Shown: positions 1 to 7,764 of the stretch, piece by piece | How positions within the stretch are numbered: position 1 is the first letter of the stretch | How the letters are laid out: the number at the start of each line of letters is the position of its first letter | Assembly: GCA_934572335.1 (NCBI GenBank) | Contig: CAKTKU010000001.1 | Location: forward strand, 124,001 to 188,000 | DNA length: 64,000 bases | Direction: 5' to 3' | DNA from: an uncultured Oscillospiraceae bacterium | Lineage (GTDB): Bacteria; Bacillota; Clostridia; Oscillospirales; Oscillospiraceae | The notes under the pieces: model-generated | Told to the model about the DNA's origin: nothing | Seen by the model: the letters and a program-made list of their open reading frames with translations, nothing else | Databases searched by the model: none | Program-made: the position numbers and the translations under genes

Positions 1-18
1 CATCGGGAGGCTGCATAT

Positions 19-1227
19 ATGAACATAGGACTGCACGAATTCCAGCTCGCGTCGGAGCGCATTGCGCCGATAATCCACCGCACGGAGCTTGAGCATTCCG
101 CGACGTTTTCCGCCATGACCGGCGGGCAGATATTCCTCAAGTGCGAAAACCGGCAGAAGACCGGCGCGTTCAAGCTGCGCGGCGCGAGCAACAAGATCGC
201 CTCCATGGTCGCGCGCGGCGAGCGCTGCCCGGTCGTGGCGTCGTCCGCGGGCAACCACGCGCAGGGCGTTGCATATGCGGCGAAGATGTTCTCCATCCCC
301 GCAACCATCGTCATGCCGGAGGCTGCGCCGATCGCGAAGGTGCAGGCGACCGAGGGCTACGGCGCGCGCGTCGTGCTCGCGGGCAGCTGCTATGACGATG
401 CTTACGCCGAGGCGTGCCGCATCTGCCGCGATGAGGGCGCGAAGTTCCTGCACCCGTATAACGACGTTGAGGTCATGACTGGGCAGGGCACCCTCGCGCT
501 GGAGATACTCGATCAGCTGCCGGAGGCGGACATCATCATCGTCCCGGCTGGCGGCGGTGGGCTCCTCGCGGGCGTCGCGGCGGCGGCAAAGCAGCTCAAG
601 CCCACGGTGAAGGTATACGGCGTGCAGGCAGAGGGCGCGGACGCGATCGCCCGGAGCTATAAGCTGGGGCGGCTCGTCACCACCGATACCGCCTCCACCA
701 TCGCCGACGGTATCGCCGTGAAAGCGCCGGGCGACATGACGGTTGAGCTTATCCGCCGCTGGGCGGACGGCGTTGTCACCGTGTCCGACCTTGAGATATC
801 CGACGCGATATTGCAGCTGATGGAGCGCTCGAAGCAGATCGTTGAGCCCGCGGGCGCGACGCCGCTGGCGGCAGTGCTGAGCGGGAAGATAGACGCGGCG
901 GGGAAGAACGTTGTGTGCGTGCTCTCCGGCGGCAATATCGACGTAAGCTTCATCCAGTGCATCATAGAGCAGGGGCTTGTCGCGCGCAACAGACGCATCA
1001 AGTTCACCGTCACTCTGCTTGACCGTCCCGGCAGCCTCGCGCGCATGCTGGACGTTATCGCCGCGGCGCGCGCCAACATCCTCACCGTCGAGCACGACAA
1101 GCTCAGTCTCGGGCTCAACCCCAACGAGACGACCGTGCACGTCGCGTGCGAGGTCGCGGGGCGCGAGCACGGGGAGAGTCTGCTGGGCGCGCTGCGCGCG
1201 CAGGGCTACACGGTGCGCGAACAGTGA
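19..1227 (+). CDS. ilvA: Threonine ammonia-lyase (threonine dehydratase), PLP enzyme with C-terminal ACT domain
   Basis: Converts L-threonine to 2-oxobutanoate and ammonia in the cytoplasm, feeding isoleucine synthesis or threonine catabolism. The PLP fold shows KTGAFKLRGA with the presumptive Schiff-base lysine at K52, SSAGNHAQG near residues 75-83 and a glycine-rich phosphate-binding loop GGGGLLAG near 177. A single ACT domain starts near residue 330 (FTVTLLDRPGSLARM). The 402-residue length with one ACT domain fits the shorter TdcB/IlvA class rather than the long E. coli IlvA with two ACT modules, so the biosynthetic or catabolic role is open. ATG start with GGAGG upstream. It ends before a strong bidirectional terminator. 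Confidence 0.93.
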   Translation: MNIGLHEFQLASERIAPIIHRTELEHSATFSAMTGGQIFLKCENRQKTGAFKLRGASNKIASMVARGERCPVVASSAGNHAQGVAYAAKMFSIPATIVMPEAAPIAKVQATEGYGARVVLAGSCYDDAYAEACRICRDEGAKFLHPYNDVEVMTGQGTLALEILDQLPEADIIIVPAGGGGLLAGVAAAAKQLKPTVKVYGVQAEGADAIARSYKLGRLVTTDTASTIADGIAVKAPGDMTVELIRRWADGVVTVSDLEISDAILQLMERSKQIVEPAGATPLAAVLSGKIDAAGKNVVCVLSGGNIDVSFIQCIIEQGLVARNRRIKFTVTLLDRPGSLARMLDVIAAARANILTVEHDKLSLGLNPNETTVHVACEVAGREHGESLLGALRAQGYTVREQ

Positions 1228-1248
1228 GCATACATATCAATATGCAGC

Positions 1249-1286
1249 AGAAAGCCGGGCGCTTTGGATGAAGCGCCCGGCTTTCT
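1249..1286. terminator. Bidirectional intrinsic terminator between convergent ilvA and HAD gene
   Basis: A perfect 16-bp inverted repeat (AGAAAGCCGGGCGCTT and its complement) with loop TGGATG lies between convergent genes. The A/T ends of the stem give U-rich tails on both strands. Confidence 0.85.
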
Positions 1287-1303
1287 GTACGGTATTGTGA
1301 TTT

Positions 1304-1957
1304 TCAGCTTTGCAGGAACCTGTCAAACTCCGCGACGGTCTTGAAGTAGTTGGGGCAGTTTTCGCGCATGAACGCTTCGATCTGCGGCACATCGCTGCTC
1401 CAGCCGACACCGGCGAAGTCCACGCCGCATTTGAGCGCCATGTCGTACCCCGGCTTGAGGTCGTCTATCATCAGAAGCTCCGACGGTGCGAGAGAAAACC
1501 GGCGCATGATGTCCTCCAGTGGGAAAGCATTCGGCTTGCGCTCGGCCATGGGCCGCTCCCAGCCGTACACCGCGTCCGGCTCCGGCAGGTCGTTTGCCTT
1601 ATAGTCGCGCAGAATGTTGCTGTCTATCGAGTGCGACACGACGCAGATCAGCCCGCCCTCCGCGCGCTGGCGCTCCATTATCTCCTTTATGCCGGGGTAG
1701 GCGGTGGGGATATGTCCGTCGACCCATGCGCGCCAATACTCCGTCTCGTCGATTATATCGTCGTCGTCCATGCCGTATTCATCGCGGCAGAACTCGAGAA
1801 AGCCGGGGTCGAAGTTGCGCATGAAATACTCCTCCAGCGTGCACTTCTTCCCCGGATAGCGCGTGCGCGTGTATTCGACAAAGCAGGGGTAGTGTATTGT
1901 GGCGGTGCTGTCGACAACGGTGTCGTCGTGGTCAAAAACGAGGCACTTGTATCGCAT
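1304..1957 (-). CDS. HAD-superfamily hydrolase (phosphatase-like)
   Basis: Predicted cytoplasmic phosphatase or phosphotransferase of the haloacid dehalogenase family, 217 residues. Motif I is VFDHDDTVVD with the nucleophile aspartate at residue 9 and the acid/base aspartate at 11. VVSHS fits motif II, and LLMIDDLKPGYDMA fits the C-terminal acidic motif. The open frame extends 21 codons upstream into the neighbouring gene, but this start is preferred because the HAD core begins here and GGAGA sits just upstream. It starts 10 bp after the GTPase gene at 1968 and is probably the last gene of that operon. The substrate cannot be told from sequence; a link to metal handling is inference from position only. 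Confidence 0.82.
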   Translation of the reverse strand: MRYKCLVFDHDDTVVDSTATIHYPCFVEYTRTRYPGKKCTLEEYFMRNFDPGFLEFCRDEYGMDDDDIIDETEYWRAWVDGHIPTAYPGIKEIMERQRAEGGLICVVSHSIDSNILRDYKANDLPEPDAVYGWERPMAERKPNAFPLEDIMRRFSLAPSELLMIDDLKPGYDMALKCGVDFAGVGWSSDVPQIEAFMRENCPNYFKTVAEFDRFLQS

Positions 1958-1967
1958 ATCCCGTCTC

Positions 1968-2930
1968 CTAGTAAAATGTTGCCACCGGCTGCTCCGGTGC
2001 TTCGCAGGGCTCGGCATCAATGTATGTCAGCACCGGCCCCTTGCGGGAATAGGCGCGGTTGAACTTGAAGTTGATGCGCGCGGTGAGGATGATCCACGTG
2101 TCGTCCTGCACGGTGTTGACCTTGTCCCACTGGCACACCAGCCCCGCGAACTGGATATCCTCCACGCAGCAGGTCATGACGTGCCGGCCGACGATAAAGC
2201 TGTGCTCCGGCATTTTCTTGCGCACGAGCGCGCGGCATTTGAAGCGCACCGTCTTGTTCTCGTACTTTTTCGGCTCCTCGGACATATCGCGATACCACTC
2301 GGCAAAGTCCGCGTCGCCGATCTCGACGATGGGCGCGTCGATGTCGAACGGCAGCGGGTCGACAATGTCGTCATACTCTACCTTGCCGCCCGCGTATTCA
2401 TACGCGATGTCGGCGCGGCGGGACGCGGCGCGCACGATCTTGTGGAACTCCATCTTGTCCATGTCCGGCTTGAAGCGGTTGAACACCACCAGCTCGCAGC
2501 TTTTCAGCTTGTCGTAGACGAGCTGGCGCATATTGGCGTTGTAGCTGATGAACGTGGTCGCGTCGGCGAACATGAACTCCTGATACACCATCCAGCCCTC
2601 CGGCATCGCGTTGTAGAGCACGTCCAGCAGCCACATACCGTTATACTCGATGACGACGCGGTCGGCCTCTGTCTCATGCAGCCAGCCCGCGAGCTTTCCG
2701 GCGTTCAGCTCCTCCGGCGTTTCGACCTCGCGGATGAAGACGTTCTTGTCGGCAAACTGGTCGGGCGCGTATTCCTCCTCGCCCTCCTCGCATACCAGCA
2801 GCAGCGTCCGCTCGCCGTTGCAGAAGCGCTTGTCCTCCAGCGTCTCCTGAATGAACTTTGTCTTGCCGCCCTCGAGAAAGCCGGTGAAGAGGTATACGGG
2901 AATGTCGTTTGTTTTGTTACTCAATCTCAA
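1968..2930 (-). CDS. CobW/G3E-like P-loop GTPase with C-terminal YcgQ-type (TIGR03943/DUF1980-like) domain
   Basis: About 320 residues. The N-terminus carries a P-loop GFLEGGKT (residues 17-24) as in G3E metal-chaperone GTPases, but the CxCC metal motif expected near residue 65 is missing. The C-terminal third (from about residue 200) has VGRHVMTCCVEDIQFAGLVC (about residues 255-275), resembling the TCC-bearing segment of YcgQ-type zinc-associated proteins. Start is TTG at 2930 or TTG at 2924; AAGGAG sits upstream, and the second start has the better spacing. The 5' end overlaps the end of the upstream CobW gene by 14 bp, implying translational coupling. Probable role is metal (zinc) delivery or sensing together with that partner; the fusion reading is mine and unverified. 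Confidence 0.75.
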   Translation of the reverse strand: MRLSNKTNDIPVYLFTGFLEGGKTKFIQETLEDKRFCNGERTLLLVCEEGEEEYAPDQFADKNVFIREVETPEELNAGKLAGWLHETEADRVVIEYNGMWLLDVLYNAMPEGWMVYQEFMFADATTFISYNANMRQLVYDKLKSCELVVFNRFKPDMDKMEFHKIVRAASRRADIAYEYAGGKVEYDDIVDPLPFDIDAPIVEIGDADFAEWYRDMSEEPKKYENKTVRFKCRALVRKKMPEHSFIVGRHVMTCCVEDIQFAGLVCQWDKVNTVQDDTWIILTARINFKFNRAYSRKGPVLTYIDAEPCEAPEQPVATFY

Positions 2931-4053
2931 ACAGCTCCTTCAGCGCCGCCTCGTTGAGCTTCGAGCCGATCACGCACAGGCGGCCGGTGACGGCGGCGTT
3001 CCCGCGGCGGATGTCAGCCTCGCCGGGGACGTAGTCAAAGTATATCCACTCGCCGTCGGCGGCGTCGACAAAGCCCTTGGCGCGCAGAATGGTGCCGAAC
3101 TTATCACTGTCGGCAAGCTCGTCTAGCATGGCGCGCAGCGCCGTCTCGGTGAATTTCTTCGGTGTCTCCACGCCCCAGGAGGTGAACACCTCGTCGGCGT
3201 GATGATGGTGATGATGACCGTCGTGCTCGTCATGGTCATGGTCGTGGCAGCCGCAGGTACAGCCTTCGCCGTGATCATGGTCATGGTCGTCATGATCATG
3301 ATGGTGATGCTCGTGCTCATGCTCGTCATGGTCATCGTGGTCGTGGTGGTGCTCATGGTCGTGGTCGTGACCACAGCAGCACTCGTGATCGTCATCGTCA
3401 TGGTCGTGATGATGGTGATGGTGCTCGTGAGCCTCATGCTCCATGTGCTCCATCTCCTTTTGCAGCGCGTCGCCGTCCATCGCGGCCTTTATCTGCATGC
3501 CGTCGAGCTTGCTCCACGGCGTGGTGATGAGGCTGGCGGTCGGGTTGAGCTTGCGCAGAAGCTCGCTCGCCGCGACGACCTTGCTCTCGGGCGCGGTGTC
3601 GGTGCGGCTCATGACGATGATGTCCGCGTTCTCGACCTGATCGTTGAAAAACTCGCCGAAGTTGCGCATGTACATGCGGCATTTGCCCGCGTCCACAACG
3701 GTCACTTTCGCGCCGATGGACGCGCCCTCGACCTGCTCCACCGCGCGCGCAACATCGCTGAGCTTGCCCACGCCGGACGGCTCGATGATGATGCGGTCGG
3801 GCGCGTACTCGTCCATGACCTTCTTGAGTGCCTTTTCAAAGTCACCCACGAGGGTGCAGCAGATACAGCCGGAGTTCATCTCGGTGATCTCCACGCCGGC
3901 GTCCTTGAGGAAGCCGCCATCAATGGCGATCTCGCCGAACTCATTCTCTATCAGCACAAGCTTCTCGCCCTTGTACGCCTCCGCGATGAGCTTGCGGATG
4001 AGCGTTGTCTTCCCCGCGCCGAGAAAGCCGGAAAATATGTCTATTCTGGTCAT
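2917..4053 (-). CDS. CobW/ZagA-type metal-chaperone GTPase with long His-rich metal-binding insert
   Basis: A G3E-family GTPase, 378 residues. The Walker A motif is GFLGAGKTT (9-17), followed by IENEFGEIAIDGG (35-47), the metal-binding GCICC (62-66) and EPSGVGK (91-97). A very His/Asp-rich insert spans about residues 202-286 with CCC (225-227) and CTCGC (265-269), then the CobW C-terminal domain. Family members load Zn or other metals onto client enzymes under metal limitation. ATG start with GGAGG nearby. First gene of a leftward operon with the second GTPase and the HAD gene. The AT-rich upstream gap contains TAATGATAAT, faintly like half of a Zur/Fur-type box, too weak to call. Confidence 0.88.
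   Translation of the reverse strand: MTRIDIFSGFLGAGKTTLIRKLIAEAYKGEKLVLIENEFGEIAIDGGFLKDAGVEITEMNSGCICCTLVGDFEKALKKVMDEYAPDRIIIEPSGVGKLSDVARAVEQVEGASIGAKVTVVDAGKCRMYMRNFGEFFNDQVENADIIVMSRTDTAPESKVVAASELLRKLNPTASLITTPWSKLDGMQIKAAMDGDALQKEMEHMEHEAHEHHHHHHDHDDDDHECCCGHDHDHEHHHDHDDHDEHEHEHHHHDHDDHDHDHGEGCTCGCHDHDHDEHDGHHHHHHADEVFTSWGVETPKKFTETALRAMLDELADSDKFGTILRAKGFVDAADGEWIYFDYVPGEADIRRGNAAVTGRLCVIGSKLNEAALKELFEIE
3187..3428 (-). repeat. Low-complexity His/Asp codon repeat inside the CobW-type gene
   Basis: Irregular runs of CAT/CAC and GAC/GAT codons encode the His-rich insert (about residues 202-286). The DNA repeats make this segment prone to slippage, so its length may vary between strains. 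Confidence 0.85.
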
Positions 4054-4169
4054 GGTAAAACCTCCATGTAATGATAATATTTTTTCAAAAACATATTATA
4101 GCATTGTTTTCGTGACCTTACAAGCACCTTGAGCTTTGTTCACAGTTTGTTCCCTTTTGCATTATTTGC

Positions 4170-4198
4170 TTGCTTTATACAGAATGGGAGTATATAAT
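4170..4198 (+). promoter_or_regulatory. Sigma-A-type promoter for rfbA-rfbB
   Basis: TTGCTT at 4170-4175, a 17-bp spacer and a perfect TATAAT at 4193-4198, about 35 bp before the rfbA start, in an AT-rich gap divergent from the CobW operon. Confidence 0.7.
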
Positions 4199-4233
4199 TA
4201 GGTATCATTTTGCAGAAGAAAGGGGACGCGGAT

Positions 4234-5106
4234 ATGAAAGGAATAATACTCGCCGGCGGCACAGGCTCGCGGCTTTACCCCATCACCCGCTCCATATCAA
4301 AGCAGATACTTCCGATCTACGACAAACCCATGATATATTACCCCCTGTCAGTGCTCATGCTCGCCGGTATACGCGAGATACTCATCATCTCCACCGAGCG
4401 CGACATCGGCGCGTTTAAAGAACTGCTGGGCGATGGGCGCTGGCTCGGGCTTGAGCTGAGCTATAAGGTGCAGTCCGCCCCGCGCGGCATTGCCGAGGCG
4501 TTTATCATCGGGGAGGACTTCATCGGGGACGACAGCGTCTGCCTCATCCTCGGCGACAATATCTTCTACGGCGGCGGCATAAGCATCGGCGTGAAGGAGG
4601 CGGCGCAGCTCACCGAGGGCGCGGTCATCTTCGGGTACTACACGCCGAACCCGGAGGGGCTGGGCGTTGTGGAGTTTGACGAGGCGCACAACGTCGTCTC
4701 CATCGAGGAGAAGCCGGAGCACCCCAAATCCAACTACGTCGTGCCGGGGCTTTATTTTTACGACAACGATGTTGTCTCAATCGCAAAGGGCGTCAAGCCG
4801 TCGCCGCGCGGCGAGCTGGAGATCACGAGCGTTAATAACGAGTATCTTCGCCGCGGCAAGCTCAAGGTCAAGCTTTTCGGGCGCGGGCTCGCGTGGCTTG
4901 ATACGGGGACGCATGAAAACCTTTTGGCGGCGGCGAACTTCGTGCAGATCGTGCAGTCGCGCCAGGGACTGTACATTGCCTGCGTGGAGGAGATCGCGTA
5001 CCGCATGGGGTACATAACCGCGGATGATCTCATGCAGCTGGCGCAGCCCATGCTCAAGACCGATTACGGTCAATATCTCAGACGTGTTGCGGAGGGTGAA
5101 ATATGA
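4234..5106 (+). CDS. rfbA: Glucose-1-phosphate thymidylyltransferase
   Basis: Makes dTDP-glucose from dTTP and glucose-1-phosphate, the first step of dTDP-sugar (often dTDP-rhamnose) synthesis for cell-surface polysaccharide. The 290-residue protein begins [16 protein letters not shown] with the nucleotide-binding loop, then [17 protein letters not shown], and contains the LGDNIFYG catalytic region; length matches the family. A TTG-initiated extension of 8 codons is possible but the ATG here matches the family N-terminus. It overlaps rfbB by 4 bp (ATGA). Later pathway genes rfbC and rfbD are not in the window. Confidence 0.95.
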   Translation: MKGIILAGGTGSRLYPITRSISKQILPIYDKPMIYYPLSVLMLAGIREILIISTERDIGAFKELLGDGRWLGLELSYKVQSAPRGIAEAFIIGEDFIGDDSVCLILGDNIFYGGGISIGVKEAAQLTEGAVIFGYYTPNPEGLGVVEFDEAHNVVSIEEKPEHPKSNYVVPGLYFYDNDVVSIAKGVKPSPRGELEITSVNNEYLRRGKLKVKLFGRGLAWLDTGTHENLLAAANFVQIVQSRQGLYIACVEEIAYRMGYITADDLMQLAQPMLKTDYGQYLRRVAEGEI

Positions 5107-6161
5107 AAAGAGTTCTTGTTACAGGCGGCGCGGGCTTTATCGGCTCGAATTTTGTGCAGTACATACTGCGGGAAAAGCAGGATATTGAGCTTCTTGTCAA
5201 CCTCGACCTGCTGACCTACGCGGGCAATCTTGAAAACCTCCTGCCTGTGCAGGGGGACAAGCGCTATGTGTTTGTCCATGGCGACATACGCGACAAGCAG
5301 CTTGTCGGGGATATATTCGATAAGTACGATTTTGACACGGTCGTCCATTTTGCGGCGGAGTCGCACGTTGACCGCAGCATACTTGAGCCGGAGCTGTTCC
5401 TCACAACGAACATCGTCGGCACGCAGACGCTGCTCGACGCTGCCAAGCGCCACTGGAAGCTCGACCCGAACAACAAGTATTCGCGCGAGTACCGCGAGGG
5501 CGTTGTGTATCTTCAGGTGTCCACGGATGAGGTCTACGGCGCGCTTGGCAAGACCGGCATGTTCACCGAGACCACGCCCATCGCCCCCAACTCGCCGTAT
5601 TCCGCGTCAAAGGCGGGGGCGGACCTTGTCGTGCGCGCGTACCACAACACCTACGGTATGCCCGTGAACATCACGCGCTGTTCGAATAACTACGGCCCTT
5701 ATCAGTTCCCGGAGAAGCTCATCCCGCTCATGCTCCACAATGCCGAGAACAACAAGGCGCTGCCCGTGTACGGCGACGGCATGCAGATACGCGACTGGCT
5801 GCATGTGCATGACCACTGCGCCGCCATACGCACGGTGCTTGAAAAGGGCGTGCGCGGCGAGGTATACAACATCGGCGGCAACAACGAGCGTGCGAATATA
5901 GAGATCGTCAATCTCATCCTCGACGAGCTCGGCAAGCCTGCGAGCCTCATTGAGCACGTGCAGGATCGCCCCGGTCATGACCGGCGCTATGCCATCGACA
6001 ACACCAAGATCACCACGACCCTCGGCTGGGCGCCGGAGTATACTTTCCAGCGCGGTATGCACGAGACCATCCAGTGGTATCTTGAAAATCAGAGCTGGGT
6101 CGACCATGTCATCTCCGGCGACTATCTGGATTATTACAGCAAAATGTACGCCACGGTGTGA
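5103..6161 (+). CDS. rfbB: dTDP-glucose 4,6-dehydratase
   Basis: Converts dTDP-glucose to dTDP-4-keto-6-deoxyglucose, the second enzyme of dTDP-sugar synthesis. An SDR-fold protein of 352 residues with the NAD loop [13 protein letters not shown] at the N-terminus, the substrate motif STDEVYG, and the catalytic YSASK (Tyr/Lys pair). ATG overlaps the rfbA stop, so the two are translationally coupled. Followed 40 bp later by an LCP protein gene on the same strand, consistent with a wall-polysaccharide unit. Confidence 0.95.
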   Translation: MKRVLVTGGAGFIGSNFVQYILREKQDIELLVNLDLLTYAGNLENLLPVQGDKRYVFVHGDIRDKQLVGDIFDKYDFDTVVHFAAESHVDRSILEPELFLTTNIVGTQTLLDAAKRHWKLDPNNKYSREYREGVVYLQVSTDEVYGALGKTGMFTETTPIAPNSPYSASKAGADLVVRAYHNTYGMPVNITRCSNNYGPYQFPEKLIPLMLHNAENNKALPVYGDGMQIRDWLHVHDHCAAIRTVLEKGVRGEVYNIGGNNERANIEIVNLILDELGKPASLIEHVQDRPGHDRRYAIDNTKITTTLGWAPEYTFQRGMHETIQWYLENQSWVDHVISGDYLDYYSKMYATV

Positions 6162-6201
6162 CCGCGGCGGTTAGAGAACAGTATCATCAGAAGGCGAGAT
6201 A

Positions 6202-7359
6202 ATGCATCAGAAAAAGCACAGCGCCGGTAAGGCGCTGATAATAGCACTTATAGTCATTGCGGTGCTGCTTGCGGCGGCGATCGCGGCGTACTTCATCTGG
6301 GAACAGGCACCGCTGCGCGCGGAGGAGAAGAACGCCGCGCGACAGACAGCCCAGCAGTCCGCGGAGACTGTCGGGGCGGAAACCAAGGCCGCCGCGGCGA
6401 CGCCGTCCCCCACGCCGACCCCGGTGCTCGACAGCGGCATCGCGCCCGACAATGAGCGGCACGACGGCGTGTACACCGTGCTCCTTGCGGGGCTGGATAT
6501 GTACACCGGGCACACGGACACCATCGTCGTCGGGCGGGTGGACACGAACACTCACAAGATGGACTTTGTGAGCATTCCGCGCGACACGCTTTTGAATATG
6601 GACGGCGACATGCGCAAGATAAACGCCGTGTATTATAACGCCGAGCAGCTCGGCAAGAGCGGCATAGACGCGCTCAAGCAGCGCATAAAGGACGTTGTCG
6701 GTTTTGAGGTGGACTGCTACGCGCTCATTGACCTTGACGCATTTGTCAGCATCGTTGACACCGTGGGCGGCATAGACATGTACCTTGACGAGCCGATATA
6801 CTACGACGATGTATGGCAGGAGATGTACATATACAAGCCCGCGGGTGAGGCGCATCTGACAGGCTCCGAGGCGATGGCGCTGGTGCGCTACCGCGCGGGG
6901 TATGCCAGCGCGGACATCGGGCGTATCGATATGCAGCACAAGTTCCTCAAGGCGTGCTTTGACCAATTCATCTCGCTGGGCAACATCCCGAACGTCGGCA
7001 AGGTGCTGGACATCCTGTCCGACTCGCTCGTGACCGATCTGAGCGCGAAGAACATCGCGTACTTCATGCGTCAGGCGCTCATGTGCAGGAGCGAGGATAT
7101 AAGCTTTTACACGATGCCGAATGCACCGAAGATGATAGGCGGGTACAGCTACGCGGTGATAGTGCTCTACGACTGGCTGAACATGATAAACGAGCACCTC
7201 AACCCCTATGTGCAGGAGCTGACCGTGAACGATCTCGACGTGATGTATAACGACATATACGGCTACGGCTGCACGCGCGAGGTGCAGGGCGGGTGGTACT
7301 ACGTCGGTGCCGCGGAGGCCGACATGGCTGCCGCTGCACAGTACGGCTACGGCGGCTAA
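6202..7359 (+). CDS. LytR-CpsA-Psr (LCP) family cell-wall polymer ligase/attenuator
   Basis: LCP proteins transfer undecaprenyl-linked glycopolymers onto peptidoglycan outside the membrane. The 385 residues show a short basic cytoplasmic start, one transmembrane helix (about 11-33), an Ala/Thr/Pro linker (about 45-80), then the LCP domain starting near 90 (LLAGLDMYTGHTDTIVVGRVD) with the phosphate-contacting FVSIPRDTLLNM and a conserved Arg in ALVRYR. AGAAGGCGAG supplies a modest ribosome site. It follows rfbAB, suggesting attachment of a dTDP-sugar-containing polymer. The C-terminal extension is Tyr/Gly-rich (QYGYGG). Partner specificity is inferred. Confidence 0.9.
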   Translation: MHQKKHSAGKALIIALIVIAVLLAAAIAAYFIWEQAPLRAEEKNAARQTAQQSAETVGAETKAAAATPSPTPTPVLDSGIAPDNERHDGVYTVLLAGLDMYTGHTDTIVVGRVDTNTHKMDFVSIPRDTLLNMDGDMRKINAVYYNAEQLGKSGIDALKQRIKDVVGFEVDCYALIDLDAFVSIVDTVGGIDMYLDEPIYYDDVWQEMYIYKPAGEAHLTGSEAMALVRYRAGYASADIGRIDMQHKFLKACFDQFISLGNIPNVGKVLDILSDSLVTDLSAKNIAYFMRQALMCRSEDISFYTMPNAPKMIGGYSYAVIVLYDWLNMINEHLNPYVQELTVNDLDVMYNDIYGYGCTREVQGGWYYVGAAEADMAAAAQYGYGG

Positions 7360-7390
7360 GGCCGGAGACAATTTAAGATCAAAACAGCAG

Positions 7391-7435
7391 CCCCGGAGCA
7401 CTGCGAATCACGATTCGCAGTGCTCCGGGGTTTGA
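7391..7435 (+). terminator. Strong intrinsic terminator after the LCP gene
   Basis: A 19-bp perfect stem (arms 7391-7409 and 7412-7430, starting CCCCGGAGCACTGCG) followed by TTTGATTT. It isolates the rfb-LCP unit from the inverted-repeat region that follows. Confidence 0.85.
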
Positions 7436-7490
7436 TTTGTGCATAAGATACAAGAGGCGCGGGCATATATATTCGTTTCGGGATGTATAC

Positions 7491-7518
7491 TTTTCGCAGT
7501 TGTGTATAACTGCGAAAA
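7491..7518 (+). repeat. Left 28-bp inverted repeat (11-6-11 architecture)
   Basis: Arms TTTTCGCAGTT and AACTGCGAAAA are perfect complements around the asymmetric 6-bp spacer GTGTAT. The whole 28 bp recurs as its exact reverse complement at 7670-7697. The 11-6-11 layout is that of a tyrosine-recombinase core site. Confidence 0.8.
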
Positions 7519-7580
7519 ATATTTGAACGCTTTTGTGCATGCTTAGCCATATATTAATGACCGCGTTCAAGTTTTTGATT

Positions 7581-7609
7581 AGTTTATCACAGTTTTGGTT
7601 CGATTTCAA
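7581..7609 (-). promoter_or_regulatory. Leftward promoter-like sequence inside the inverted-repeat segment
   Basis: On the minus strand, TTGAAA (7604-7609), a 17-bp spacer and TAAACT (7581-7586). It now points away from the secreted-protein gene; inversion of the segment would aim it at that gene. Confidence 0.5.
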
Positions 7610-7664
7610 TATCATTTTTAACAAATCACAGGGCAATTCTTCCAGATATATTTCCGAAATAATA

Positions 7665-7702
7665 GGTAATTTTCGCAGTTATACACAACTGCGAAAATTA
7701 CC
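7665..7702 (+). repeat. Right 28-bp inverted repeat within a longer 16-bp-stem hairpin
   Basis: The 28-bp core at 7670-7697 is the exact reverse complement of the left repeat (spacer reads ATACAC). Here the palindrome extends outwards by GGTAA/TTACC to a 16-bp stem. Because the spacers are in opposite orientation, recombination between the two would invert, not delete, the DNA between them. Confidence 0.8.
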
Positions 7703-7764
7703 ACGGTATTACCCCCTTGTTCCTTTGGGGATAATATAAATTTTGGAAGAAAGGAGGAAAAACT

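Larger units (their letters stand above)
7436..7764. other. Gene-free stretch holding a candidate invertible promoter
   Basis: No coding frame here looks real. The DNA is much richer in AT than its neighbours and contains two 28-bp inverted repeats (7491-7518 and 7670-7697), a 151-bp inner segment with a leftward promoter-like pair, and the leader of the secreted protein gene with AAGGAGG just before its start. After the right repeat a weak rightward TTACCC, 17 bp, TAATAT also exists, so some constitutive expression is possible. Confidence 0.6.

Noticed and set aside
3199..3428. Repeat array resembling a CRISPR or tandem repeat locus
   Set aside because: The repeats are in-frame CAT/GAC codons of the His-rich insert, with no fixed repeat unit or spacers.
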